From positions 2,790,001-2,854,000 of the forward strand of contig NZ_OY762555.1 in NCBI RefSeq assembly GCF_963666015.1: 64,000 bases of DNA. The letters are read 5' to 3'. Source of the DNA: an uncultured Sphaerochaeta sp. GTDB lineage: Bacteria; Spirochaetota; Spirochaetia; Sphaerochaetales; Sphaerochaetaceae. A model generated the notes under the pieces. The model was given only the letters and a program-made list of their open reading frames with translations. It was not told the origin of the DNA and did not search any database. A program made the translations under genes and the position numbers. Below are positions 52,234 to 60,751 of the stretch, piece by piece (the first letter of the stretch is position 1; every line of letters begins with the position of its first letter).

Positions 52234-52779
52234 ATGCAAGCTTTAATCAAACTCATCCTATTGGCATTGACCTTCTTTCTGGTCTTTATCAATCCCTCCT
52301 ATATTGGAAAAGGGCTCTATTACTCTTTGTTCCCCCTTTTGTTCTTATTGGTGTGGTTGTTCTATAGAATCACCTACTACGTCTCTGAAAAAGAGGTCCG
52401 TAAGGCTACGGATGAGGCCTTTCACTACTCTCTGTTCTGTGCCATGGTTCCTCCACTGGGGGAAGGAGATTTGCTCAGAGGTAGAATGGTTGTAACCAAG
52501 GATGCTGTGGTTCTCTATCGTAGGGATGGCAGCAACCCTGTTAAGGAGTCTTATCGCTTGGCTATCGCTGACATAGAGGTATTTTCCATCGGTAAGGTGC
52601 TTTCTGTACGGGGTGGAATTACATTCAAGGCAAAGGGACAGAGTGAAGCGAAGTTTGTCGTCTCTCGTGCCCATACAAAAAAAGAGGCTCTCACTGCAGC
52701 ACTTGGCTGGAGTAGGCCTCATGGGAATATTGAGGTAGGAGAGGAAGCCAGTCAGGCTCCCTCGTTCAAGGATCTCTAG
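52234..52779 (+). CDS. Small membrane protein with two helices, unknown
   Basis: A 181-residue protein: two hydrophobic helices at about 3-20 and 28-45, then a soluble cytoplasmic domain rich in strands (GRMVVTKDAVVLYRRD, IEVFSIGKVLSVRGGI), which looks like a PH-type fold. Not recognised as a named family. It overlaps the 3' end of the convergent gene at 52776 by four bases. No signal or catalytic motif. Confidence 0.6.
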   Translation: MQALIKLILLALTFFLVFINPSYIGKGLYYSLFPLLFLLVWLFYRITYYVSEKEVRKATDEAFHYSLFCAMVPPLGEGDLLRGRMVVTKDAVVLYRRDGSNPVKESYRLAIADIEVFSIGKVLSVRGGITFKAKGQSEAKFVVSRAHTKKEALTAALGWSRPHGNIEVGEEASQAPSFKDL

Positions 52780-53819
52780 AAACTGAATCCAAATCCAATT
52801 CGCATTGGTTCAAGCTGGATATTGAAGCCATTGGTAGTGATAATCCACTGTGCCTGTACTCCTGCTTCGTAGAAAACACGCATCCATTCAGTCAAAGCAT
52901 AGGAGATGCCTCCCTGGATCTTTCCAGTCACCCCAAACTCATTGCTTCCGCTGGATGGGATGATAAACGTCGGGCCAAGAGAGACAGAGAGTGGGAAGGA
53001 AAGAGGTTTATCGTCCCGAAGATTCCACTGAACCTTACCCAATACGCTTATCTCATGATCGCCTCCTACTTTGGCATATTCAAGAGTTCCTCCAAACTTG
53101 AAGGCTCCCTCTGTATGTCTGAGGAGGTCAACCTGAATATCGAAGCCTTTGTCCGAACCAGGGAACTGATAGTCAAGGAATGAGACCGAGGAGTTGATCG
53201 ACCACTGGAATGCTTCCTCATCGAAGGTAATAGCACTCGTAGCCGCTGAAGGTATACTAGGCTTGAGAACAACCTTTTGTGTTTCTTCTTCCGGCAAGGG
53301 CAGGGCCACCTGTTCTTCTTTCTTTCTTGGTTCTTCTTCCAGCTCAAGTACAGGAGTGGCTTGCTCCATCAGGCCTTTCTCATCCTGGTCTGTTCCTGCA
53401 ACACGAGGAGGTGCGAAGGGTACTTGTACCACCGGTCCCCTGGGCCGTGGGAGCTTGAGGATTCCGTTCTTGATCAAGGGGTCTACAGGGAGTGGCATAG
53501 GTTCAGTAATCTGTATCACAGATTGCTTAGCTTCCTCTTTCATTACCGGCATACTTGGGATAGGGGTCTCTTGTACGGCCTCCTTGGTGCGTTGCATAAG
53601 TTCTGGAGGGATTTCTGTTGCTTGCTTTGGTTCAATGTTTTGTGCAGGAGAAGCTTGTGGGGCCTGTATGGTCTCACGCTTATCTGTTTGTTCACTGGTT
53701 GTCGTTTGTTCTGTTCCACTTTGTCCAGCCAAAGGCCTGAACTCCATGTACCAGTAGGTACCTGCAGCCACAGTCAGGACAGCAATGACAATCAATACTA
53801 CAGACCAAATCTTGTTCAC
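52776..53819 (-). CDS. Membrane-anchored, proline-rich protein with barrel-like end
   Basis: A 347-residue protein from the GTG at 53819, chosen because AAGGAG stands in front; an in-frame extension to 53858 is unlikely. Residues 4-26 (IWSVVLIVIAVLTVAAGTYW) are a membrane helix. Residues 30-200 are rich in P, E, Q and K with no fold visible (a long linker, for example PPELMQRTKEAVQETP). The last 150 residues have alternating strands and finish GFGFSF, the ending of outer-membrane barrel proteins. It could bridge the two membranes. No family is recognised. Confidence 0.65.
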   Translation of the reverse strand: MNKIWSVVLIVIAVLTVAAGTYWYMEFRPLAGQSGTEQTTTSEQTDKRETIQAPQASPAQNIEPKQATEIPPELMQRTKEAVQETPIPSMPVMKEEAKQSVIQITEPMPLPVDPLIKNGILKLPRPRGPVVQVPFAPPRVAGTDQDEKGLMEQATPVLELEEEPRKKEEQVALPLPEEETQKVVLKPSIPSAATSAITFDEEAFQWSINSSVSFLDYQFPGSDKGFDIQVDLLRHTEGAFKFGGTLEYAKVGGDHEISVLGKVQWNLRDDKPLSFPLSVSLGPTFIIPSSGSNEFGVTGKIQGGISYALTEWMRVFYEAGVQAQWIITTNGFNIQLEPMRIGFGFSF

Positions 53820-54012
53820 AACAAACTCCTTACAATAAACTATAACAATAAAGATCATAGTTTGTGTACAAGTTTACCATGACTTATAACCATTAATGAG
53901 AAGAATTCCTGTTTTTCTTATGAAGAGACCATCTCCTCCTTGTTAGTAGTACCCAATTTGGTGAATATACCCTTTCTTCACTCCGTGCTAGCTTCAGCGT
54001 ACGGAGGAATAC

Positions 54013-54585
54013 GTGCGTACAAAGATGATTATCATACCAATGCTCATCATATGCAGTCCGCTCTTCGGGGCAGACCCTAGCATTTTCTGTTCTGCGGATA
54101 GTGCCCTCATTGATGCATTATGGGAGGAAACGGTACTAGCTCATGTGGAGGTTGGTCTCTTCCTTGATGATCAGTTCGCCCTTCGTCTCCCACTCAGTCT
54201 TGCCGCTGAGCGCGAGATCGGAGGCCCAAGGTTGTTGGAAACCGGCCTCTTTCTCGATTATTACCCCCTGGACTGCGGGTTGCATCTTGCCGTTTCCCTT
54301 ATCCAGATAGGCTTTCTTTTTAATGATTGGTATGACGATGAGGAGGACTCTCTCCGCTTTCTCAATGAAATAGCATTCGGTTGGACTATCACTCCATACA
54401 GCAGATTACGCATTGAACCAAGAGTGACCATACGCGACCCAAACGGAGTCTTCAGTTCAGCATACCAGTCACTCTCATTACGGTTTTCCCGCTATCCCAT
54501 GATTCGGTTTTCCTTGCTTGTGGGGTGGTCTTTTCCCCTGAAGCAAACGAACCAGAAAATGATACAAGAGGAGGAAGGAACATGA
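54013..54585 (+). CDS. Exported barrel-like protein, unknown
   Basis: A 190-residue protein with a signal peptide (MIIIPMLIICSPLFGADP). The mature part has strand-like segments (GLFLDDQFALRLPLSLA, PYSRLRIEPRVTIRD) as in small outer-membrane barrels. The start codon is GTG at 54013 with GGAGG five bases upstream; an ATG at 54025 is the alternative. Its stop overlaps the next start (ATGA at 54582), so the two are translated together. Not recognised. Confidence 0.6.
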   Translation: MRTKMIIIPMLIICSPLFGADPSIFCSADSALIDALWEETVLAHVEVGLFLDDQFALRLPLSLAAEREIGGPRLLETGLFLDYYPLDCGLHLAVSLIQIGFLFNDWYDDEEDSLRFLNEIAFGWTITPYSRLRIEPRVTIRDPNGVFSSAYQSLSLRFSRYPMIRFSLLVGWSFPLKQTNQKMIQEEEGT

Positions 54586-55433
54586 TAGGAAGAAGAATTG
54601 GTACCCAGTTTGTGGTAGTATTGCTCATTGTACAACTCTCTGGTTGCTCAATGGGGCTGCAATCAGTAGAGAAACAGCGGATTTCAGATGACCAGCTTCT
54701 GCCAGCAGTCTCTGGTATGATCGAACAACAGAAGGATGTTGTCTGGCCATATCTGGAAGAGGAAGTCAGTCGTGCACTGACAAAGAGCAATCCCTCTGGC
54801 AAGCAGATCGTCAGTAATACCCTCTCTGAAGGTCAGGGAAGAGAGTATTTGGAGTTCTGTTATACGGTAGGGGATCCTCATGGAGAGGCTGATGTTGAGA
54901 AGGTTGTCTCTTTTGCACACACATTGCTCAGTGAAGAAGAGCAGCAACAGCTGGACCAACAATTGGAGCAGAGACGAAGCCTGCTTCAGGCTAGAGGAGA
55001 GAACCTCGCACGAGGTTTGGCTCCCAGTCAGCGTGCTGCATTTTGGAAAGATATGCAGAAGCTGGTGACCAGGACGCTGGTACTCTTTACCGCCGGTGTG
55101 GTCTATGCCTGCATCCCTACCACGGTCTTCTGGGGCAAAATCTCAGCGGCAACTGCCATTGCGATTGCTAGTGGTGTAGTCTCAACCACGGTCATGTCCA
55201 TCTGGAGGTACTACCAATTCGGAGGCACTCCTGATGAAGCCTTCGGTGATTGGCTGAAGACGGTGACCACAGAACCAGAACTCTCCAGTGCCATGACAGC
55301 CAGTGTCATTTCTGTGGGAAAAACGTTGAAGCGGGGACCGGTTGTAACTGGAATCATCATCTGTGTATTTGCACTCTATAATGTGGTGGATATGATCAAG
55401 CCAATGTTGAAGAGCTATGACTTCACCATCTAA
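54582..55433 (+). CDS. Lipoprotein with C-terminal membrane helices, unknown
   Basis: A 283-residue protein with a lipobox (VQLSGC, C at 22). It has a helical charged middle (SFAHTLLSEEEQQQLDQQLE, then RRSLLQ) and hydrophobic segments in the last third (TAGVVYACIPTTVFWGKISA and VVTGIIICVFALYNVVDMI). Lipid anchor plus membrane helices is unusual; one hydrophobic segment may be amphipathic. It is coupled to the preceding gene by an ATGA overlap. Not recognised. Confidence 0.6.
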   Translation: MIGRRIGTQFVVVLLIVQLSGCSMGLQSVEKQRISDDQLLPAVSGMIEQQKDVVWPYLEEEVSRALTKSNPSGKQIVSNTLSEGQGREYLEFCYTVGDPHGEADVEKVVSFAHTLLSEEEQQQLDQQLEQRRSLLQARGENLARGLAPSQRAAFWKDMQKLVTRTLVLFTAGVVYACIPTTVFWGKISAATAIAIASGVVSTTVMSIWRYYQFGGTPDEAFGDWLKTVTTEPELSSAMTASVISVGKTLKRGPVVTGIIICVFALYNVVDMIKPMLKSYDFTI

Positions 55434-55511
55434 ATAGTGTGGATTTGGTTGCCTGCAAGGCCACTTTGTGAAATACTGGGCATTGGAATACTCACAATGA
55501 AGGAGAGATCA

Positions 55512-56756
55512 ATGCCCAATACATTTGCAGACGCTATACTGAACAGATTTTTGCGATATGCAGTCATAGATACCATGAGTGATGACAAGAAAGTAGGAGA
55601 AAGACACCCCTCCACGGATGGACAATGGGACCTTCTCAGGTTGCTGGAACAGGAGTTGCGCGACCTAGGGATCGAGGACATCCAGGTTGACGAACAGGGA
55701 GTGGTAATAGGAAGGCTTCCCTCCAACATCGACCATGATGTCCCTGCAGTGGCTTTCATGGCCCATGTCGATACAGCCGATGATGTGCCGGGCAACGGCG
55801 TAAAACCCAGAGTCATCGTCTCATATGATGGAAATGACATACCCTTGAACGAGGAACATACCCTCAAGGTTGAAGACAATCCAGAACTGTTGCGTTACAA
55901 GGGTGAGACGGTCATTGTCACCGATGGTAATACACTTTTAGGTAGTGATGACAAGGCCGGCGTGGCTGAGATCATGAGTGCTGCAGAGTATCTGCTCTCC
56001 CATCCTGAGATCAAGCATGGGGTGGTAGAATTCATCTTCACCAGTGATGAAGAGACCGGAGCAGGGATGGATACGTTCCCGTACGACAAGATTAGCTGCG
56101 ACTATTGCTACACCATCGATGGCGGGAAACGGTATGAGATCGAAAGTGAGTGTTTCAATGCCGCAACGGTTCGTGTCCACTTCAGCGGGGTGAGCTACCA
56201 TTTTGGGGCTGCCAGAGGACGGCTCGTCAATGCACTGACCATGGCTTCCTTTTTTGTAAACGCACTACCTCAGGCAGAGAGCCCGGAGGCTACCGATGAG
56301 CGCTATGGATACTATTGCGCACAGAGCATGAGTGGTACGAACACCGAGGTTGACCTCACCCTGTACCTCAGGGATTTTAATCTGGAGATACTCGACCGGA
56401 GAATTGATGCGATCAAGCAGCTTGCTGCAGCTACAGAGGCTCTCTATCCAAATGGAACAGTCACGGTTGATGCAAAACACATCTACTACAACATGGCCTT
56501 GGTCGCAAAGAACAAGCCCTTTGCCATGGAGAATCTCCTGAAGGCGGGAGAGGAGTTGGGGTTCAATCTTGAGCAAGCTTTGATCAGGGGAGGAACCGAT
56601 GGTGCCCGCATGGCAAATGAAAGGAATATTCCCTGTCCGAACATCTTTACCGGAGGACATAATCTTCACTCACAGTTTGAGTGGGCCGCTCTTCCTGCAA
56701 TGGAGGATGCTGCTCACCTGATCCTAAAAATCATAGAGGTCGGAGCTGCAACATGA
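55512..56756 (+). CDS. pepT: Tripeptide aminopeptidase PepT
   Basis: A 414-residue M20-family metallopeptidase that removes N-terminal residues from tripeptides. It has MAHVDTADD with the first zinc-ligand histidine and catalytic aspartate, DGNTLLGSDDKAG, and TSDEETGAGMD with the catalytic glutamates. IDGGKRYEIESECFNAATV and IFTGGHNLHSQFEWAA follow, with the last histidine ligand. The start at 55512 has AAGGAGAG five bases upstream; an ATG at 55497 is possible. Its stop overlaps the start of an exported barrel-like protein (ATGA), so the pair is translationally coupled. Confidence 0.93.
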   Translation: MPNTFADAILNRFLRYAVIDTMSDDKKVGERHPSTDGQWDLLRLLEQELRDLGIEDIQVDEQGVVIGRLPSNIDHDVPAVAFMAHVDTADDVPGNGVKPRVIVSYDGNDIPLNEEHTLKVEDNPELLRYKGETVIVTDGNTLLGSDDKAGVAEIMSAAEYLLSHPEIKHGVVEFIFTSDEETGAGMDTFPYDKISCDYCYTIDGGKRYEIESECFNAATVRVHFSGVSYHFGAARGRLVNALTMASFFVNALPQAESPEATDERYGYYCAQSMSGTNTEVDLTLYLRDFNLEILDRRIDAIKQLAAATEALYPNGTVTVDAKHIYYNMALVAKNKPFAMENLLKAGEELGFNLEQALIRGGTDGARMANERNIPCPNIFTGGHNLHSQFEWAALPAMEDAAHLILKIIEVGAAT

Positions 56757-57724
56757 GGCTCGCACTCTCTCTATTGTTCCTTCTCCTTACGCTCTTGCCC
56801 CTCTCCTCGGCGCAACTTGTTTTCAGTCATGATGCAACTGTGCCGCAGGAGGTGGTAGAAGGAGTGCAACGGGCACTTGAAGAAGCTCTTGTAGAGCGGT
56901 TGGATGAGGAAGGTGAGCTGAGTGCTGTTCTGGAAATAGATGAGATGGGGGAGTATGCACTCTCCCTTTCCTACGGAGAGAGACAACTCTATTATAGCCT
57001 CCTAGGCGAAGCCAGTGGGTATGAGAAGCGTCTTGCCACAGCTCTCAACCATGATGGGCTTTTCCTGTTTTCATCCTTGCCTGATCTGAGCCTGACCTCC
57101 TTCTCTGGTCGTGGATTTGGGGCCAAGGTTGAGAATCCTTCCTATACAGAGGGGGATAGGTTCACTGTATTGGATGCAAGGGAGAGAGAGCAGGGAGTGG
57201 TGGTGGTGATTGAAGCCGCTGAAGCTGAAGGTGTATTATTGCTTTCCCAGATTTCAGGGAAACCACTCTTCTTGGGTATGGAGCTGAGGGAGCGGGGTAA
57301 TAGAAGCCTGTCACTCTCTCTTTCTCTCAACAAGGATATGGACCCTTCTCTTGATCTTATCCATGTCTGGCCGCTTTCCATGCATCCATACGCTGTTCAA
57401 TTTGGTCTCGGTACAACAACACCAAGCCGTATCTATGGTATTGCAGGTCTTTCAGCAAAGTTGCCGATCAGCCAACTCTCTTCAGCACAGAACCCTCTGG
57501 TTCGTAGCCTCTCCTTTGACGCTTCTGTCTTGTTTTCTTCTGGGTATGATACATCAATCCAGGAAATGTTTTATCAGGCATCCGGTGAATTGGGTCTCAC
57601 GTATGGCTTGCCCAATTGGGCGCTTTCCCTCTCAGTTGGGAACCGGGTTGCTGCAAGCTACTCAGCACTTCTTGAACAAGGGCTTTTCCTCAAGCTCACA
57701 ACCGCGTACACTTATACATTATGA
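56753..57724 (+). CDS. Exported outer-membrane-type protein, unknown
   Basis: A 323-residue protein with a signal peptide (RLALSLLFLLLTLLPLSSAQ) and strand-rich mature part (ALSLSYGERQLYYSLLG, LSLSLSLNKDMDPSL). It ends in AYTYTL. It overlaps the stop of pepT (ATGA) and the start of the next gene (ATGA), so three proteins are translated as one unit. Probably an outer-membrane or periplasmic component. Not recognised as a named family. Confidence 0.6.
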   Translation: MRLALSLLFLLLTLLPLSSAQLVFSHDATVPQEVVEGVQRALEEALVERLDEEGELSAVLEIDEMGEYALSLSYGERQLYYSLLGEASGYEKRLATALNHDGLFLFSSLPDLSLTSFSGRGFGAKVENPSYTEGDRFTVLDAREREQGVVVVIEAAEAEGVLLLSQISGKPLFLGMELRERGNRSLSLSLSLNKDMDPSLDLIHVWPLSMHPYAVQFGLGTTTPSRIYGIAGLSAKLPISQLSSAQNPLVRSLSFDASVLFSSGYDTSIQEMFYQASGELGLTYGLPNWALSLSVGNRVAASYSALLEQGLFLKLTTAYTYTL

Positions 57725-59118
57725 AACGACTCTTCCTGAAAGCCTGCCTTGTGCTCTTCTTAAGTATAATGCTTGTCTCCTGTTCCTCGCTCTCCTCTTT
57801 GGTGAGAGCACAAGTAGAGGGACTCCCTTCTTGGATATACTCACCTCAGCAACGAAGTGGGGAAGTAGCCTTTGTGGGTAAGGGAACAGCTCCTGTCAAT
57901 TATAATGCACGACTGTTGGCATATGAATCCATTCTGGGCCAAATATCCGCGTATGTAGGCGATGATGTGTATGACATGTATTATCGTGAACTTACCACCA
58001 CCAATGCCATCACAGATTTCAATTTGACCATCGCCAGTGAATATACGGTCAGCGAAGGAAGAGTTGGTTTCGATGTTTATCTGCTCGCACGAATGGATGA
58101 GGCATTGCTCAGCGGGAGGCGCACCAGTGTCTACAACCAGATGATTGAAAGGGAACAAGCCATTCAATCAATCTTGGATAAAGCGGACCAAGCCTATCGG
58201 TCGAATGATGATACCGGTGCGATCAAACAGTATCTGGAAGCCGCCATGCTGTCAGCAGAGGGACCGGTCAGTGAGCGGAAGTTTGAAACTGAGACACTTG
58301 TTGAGAAAGCGATTTCCTTCATTGAATCACTACGATTCAGTCTCCGTAACCAAGTCGAAGAAGAAGCTAAAGTCACCGTATACCTACGAAGAAAGAGCCG
58401 ATTACTCTCTCCCAAGGTGCTCAATGCTTCCATTATTGCTACGTTCCAAGCAAGGAATAGCCTCTCTAAGACCTATTCTGATTTCCTGCAGTTCAACACT
58501 GCCAGCGATGGATATTTTTTGTTTATTCCCTATAACCAAGGTCTGGTGAAGGATGGCCAGATTGTTTTCTCCCTGGATCTTTCGTCAACCATCGCAAAAC
58601 TGGAAAAAACTCTTCCAGCGGAACAAGCTGCAAGCATAAAAGAGGCAGTCTCTGCAATTTCCATCACGTTTCCCTATACTCTCACCTCTACCGTCACCGG
58701 TATGAGTATTCTTTCAGAGATACAAGAATTCTCTCAGGAAGGATCTCTCGGTAGAGGGACACAAGCTCTACAGGTATTCAACCAGGAACTGAGTCTTGAT
58801 GATATCATGGTGGAAGAGGTCGATCTCAAACAAGTAGATATCGAAGACCAACTCTCAGCTCTGCAGGGTGAGGCGGACCTTGCCTTCCTTGGAAGTGTAG
58901 GGGTGGTGAGCGAACATCAGGTGAGAGACCGCTCTGTGGTGGTGGCCAGTGGGAATGTCGGCCTGTATGACCTAACAGATGGCTCCCTGCTCTTCGATAC
59001 CCGCTCTGTGGAAGCGGTAGGATCAGGTGAGAGTCGTGAAGAGGCTCAGCGTGTTGCTTTCTCCCGTTTTGGTTCCATCGTTGCATACCTGCAGAGTGCC
59101 TGGCTGTTCAAACGCTGA
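57721..59118 (+). CDS. LPP20-like lipoprotein
   Basis: A 465-residue lipoprotein: the lipobox LVSC ends at C21. The region after it (GLPSWIYSPQQRSGEVAFVG, then AYESILGQISAYVGDD) resembles the LPP20/FlgT N-terminal domain, in which W-x-x-x-P-P and an A-x-x-A-L-x-x-L helix are typical. The C-terminal half (LAFLGSVGVVSEHQVRDRSV) looks like a second domain. LPP20 proteins sit in the envelope with varied roles. It is coupled to the preceding barrel gene by the ATGA overlap at 57721 and converges on the GDPD gene, overlapping its end by eleven bases. Confidence 0.65.
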   Translation: MKRLFLKACLVLFLSIMLVSCSSLSSLVRAQVEGLPSWIYSPQQRSGEVAFVGKGTAPVNYNARLLAYESILGQISAYVGDDVYDMYYRELTTTNAITDFNLTIASEYTVSEGRVGFDVYLLARMDEALLSGRRTSVYNQMIEREQAIQSILDKADQAYRSNDDTGAIKQYLEAAMLSAEGPVSERKFETETLVEKAISFIESLRFSLRNQVEEEAKVTVYLRRKSRLLSPKVLNASIIATFQARNSLSKTYSDFLQFNTASDGYFLFIPYNQGLVKDGQIVFSLDLSSTIAKLEKTLPAEQAASIKEAVSAISITFPYTLTSTVTGMSILSEIQEFSQEGSLGRGTQALQVFNQELSLDDIMVEEVDLKQVDIEDQLSALQGEADLAFLGSVGVVSEHQVRDRSVVVASGNVGLYDLTDGSLLFDTRSVEAVGSGESREEAQRVAFSRFGSIVAYLQSAWLFKR

Positions 59119-59827
59119 ACAGGTCCTTCAGTGCTTTTGGGTTGTTGCTGATGATTCCCATTACCCCTTGCTTAAGCAGTGCCTCAGCTTCTTCCCTGTC
59201 ATCGACAGTCCAGGCGCAGAGCTGGTAGCCGAAGGATTTTGCCTCCATAACCTGATCCTTTGATGGTTTCAGATAGGAGGGGTGGGTGATATGCCTGCCA
59301 AAACCGTGTCGGAGTATTCTAGGTACTCCTGATTCATCCCCATAGATGAGAGCAGTGGGGAGGGTGTTCTTGCTCATGTGCTTGAATCTAAGCAAGCTGA
59401 AAGGATTGAAAGAGCTTATGAAGCAACGGGATCCCAGACCGTGGTGATGAATCTGTTCAAGCAGAAGTCGCTCCAGTCCAAGGTTCTTTGTATCTGGAGC
59501 CTTAATCTCGATATCATAGTAGAGGTCAGTACCGCCTAAGGCAAACACATCAGAGAGCAAGGGGACATGTTCTCCATTACCGATGTCAATCTCCTTCAAC
59601 TCTTGGTATGAGAGTTCCGCCACCTTGCCTGGGTGGCCTGCCACCCGCTGTAGATGATAGTCATGGATCACGACTAACTCACCGCTTTTACAACGTTGTA
59701 CGTCCAGCTCAATCCCATCAATGTGGTGGGATAGGCAGTCTGCAAAGCTGGCAAGAGTATTTTCAGGATGGTCAATCGAGGAACCCCTGTGTCCGAACAG
59801 CAGGGGTCTGTCAAATACCCGTTTCAT
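59108..59827 (-). CDS. ugpQ: Glycerophosphodiester phosphodiesterase
   Basis: A 239-residue GDPD that splits glycerophosphodiesters into glycerol 3-phosphate and an alcohol. The catalytic and metal motifs are GHRGSSIDHPENT (14-25) and IELDVQ, with VIHDYHLQR further on. TIM-barrel length is normal and no signal peptide is present, so the protein is cytoplasmic. It overlaps the endonuclease IV gene by four bases (ATGA), so the two are one operon despite unrelated functions. Confidence 0.92.
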   Translation of the reverse strand: MKRVFDRPLLFGHRGSSIDHPENTLASFADCLSHHIDGIELDVQRCKSGELVVIHDYHLQRVAGHPGKVAELSYQELKEIDIGNGEHVPLLSDVFALGGTDLYYDIEIKAPDTKNLGLERLLLEQIHHHGLGSRCFISSFNPFSLLRFKHMSKNTLPTALIYGDESGVPRILRHGFGRHITHPSYLKPSKDQVMEAKSFGYQLCAWTVDDREEAEALLKQGVMGIISNNPKALKDLFSV

Positions 59828-60669
59828 CGGTTTCCTCCAAAGCGGAGATGAAAAACCTCCTCTTCCCAGAGTGTACTGTCTACCGTTTCAAGGATGAGAG
59901 GCATGTTTTCAAAGCGTGAATCGGCGGCAATATGTTCAAATGTGGCCCATCCAATACTTCCCATACCCAGGCTTGCATGACGGTCAAGATGACTGCCGGC
60001 ACTGCTCTTTGCATCGTTTAGGTGCATTCCCTTGAGGTGGGAGAGACCAATAAGGGAATCGAACTGGTCCATTGCCGCATCGAACTCATCGGGACTTCCC
60101 ATGGAATATCCAGCAGCATGGGCGTGGCAGGTGTCGATGCAGAAGCCTATACGTTCCCTGTATGAGCATTGCTCAAAGAGGAAGGCAAGCTCCTCAAAGG
60201 ACGAGCCCAGATTTGTACCCTGTCCTGCAGTGTTCTCAATGACTGCTATGGCATGATCAGTTTCACTGAGGGCAATATCGATGCTCTGGGCAACCAGCGA
60301 GAGGCTCTCCTTGGTGTCAATGATTCCTAAGTGTGAGCCGGGATGGAAGTTAAGAAGGCTCAATCCCAGTTGTTCGACCCTCCTCAGCTCATCGATGAAA
60401 GCATCCAGACTCTTCTTCCGTTTTTCAGGGTCTGGATTGCCCAGGTTGATAAGATAACTATCGTGTACCAGCACCTGTTGTGCTGTGAACCCTAACTCCG
60501 CCATGGTGGACTTGAACAGTTCTATGGCTTCCGTCTCCAACTCCTTGGATTTCCATTGCCGTTGGTTCTTGGTAAACATCCCGAAAGCATTTGCTCCAAG
60601 ATTGGAAGCCTGGATGACTGCGCCCTGTACACCGCCGGCAATACTGGTATGTGGTCCTATGGTATGCAT
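59824..60669 (-). CDS. nfo: Endonuclease IV (AP endonuclease)
   Basis: A 281-residue zinc enzyme that cuts DNA at abasic sites in base-excision repair. It has GPHTSIAGGVQGAV at the start and LLNFHPGSHLG. VIENTAGQGTNLGSSFEEL, GFCIDTCHAHAAGY and HLNDAKSSAGSHLDRHASLG carry the metal ligands. The start at 60669 is set by the family N-terminus; an in-frame extension to 60867 is not supported. The first bases carry no strong ribosome site. It is divergent from the M16 peptidase gene, with about 80 bases between the two. Confidence 0.93.
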   Translation of the reverse strand: MHTIGPHTSIAGGVQGAVIQASNLGANAFGMFTKNQRQWKSKELETEAIELFKSTMAELGFTAQQVLVHDSYLINLGNPDPEKRKKSLDAFIDELRRVEQLGLSLLNFHPGSHLGIIDTKESLSLVAQSIDIALSETDHAIAVIENTAGQGTNLGSSFEELAFLFEQCSYRERIGFCIDTCHAHAAGYSMGSPDEFDAAMDQFDSLIGLSHLKGMHLNDAKSSAGSHLDRHASLGMGSIGWATFEHIAADSRFENMPLILETVDSTLWEEEVFHLRFGGNR

Positions 60670-60751
60670 AGGTGAACGGTAGAGCTTGAGGCTAGGGTTG
60701 TCAATCATCAGAACTCGTGGTAGTGTCCACCTTACATAGGAGCGAATGAGC

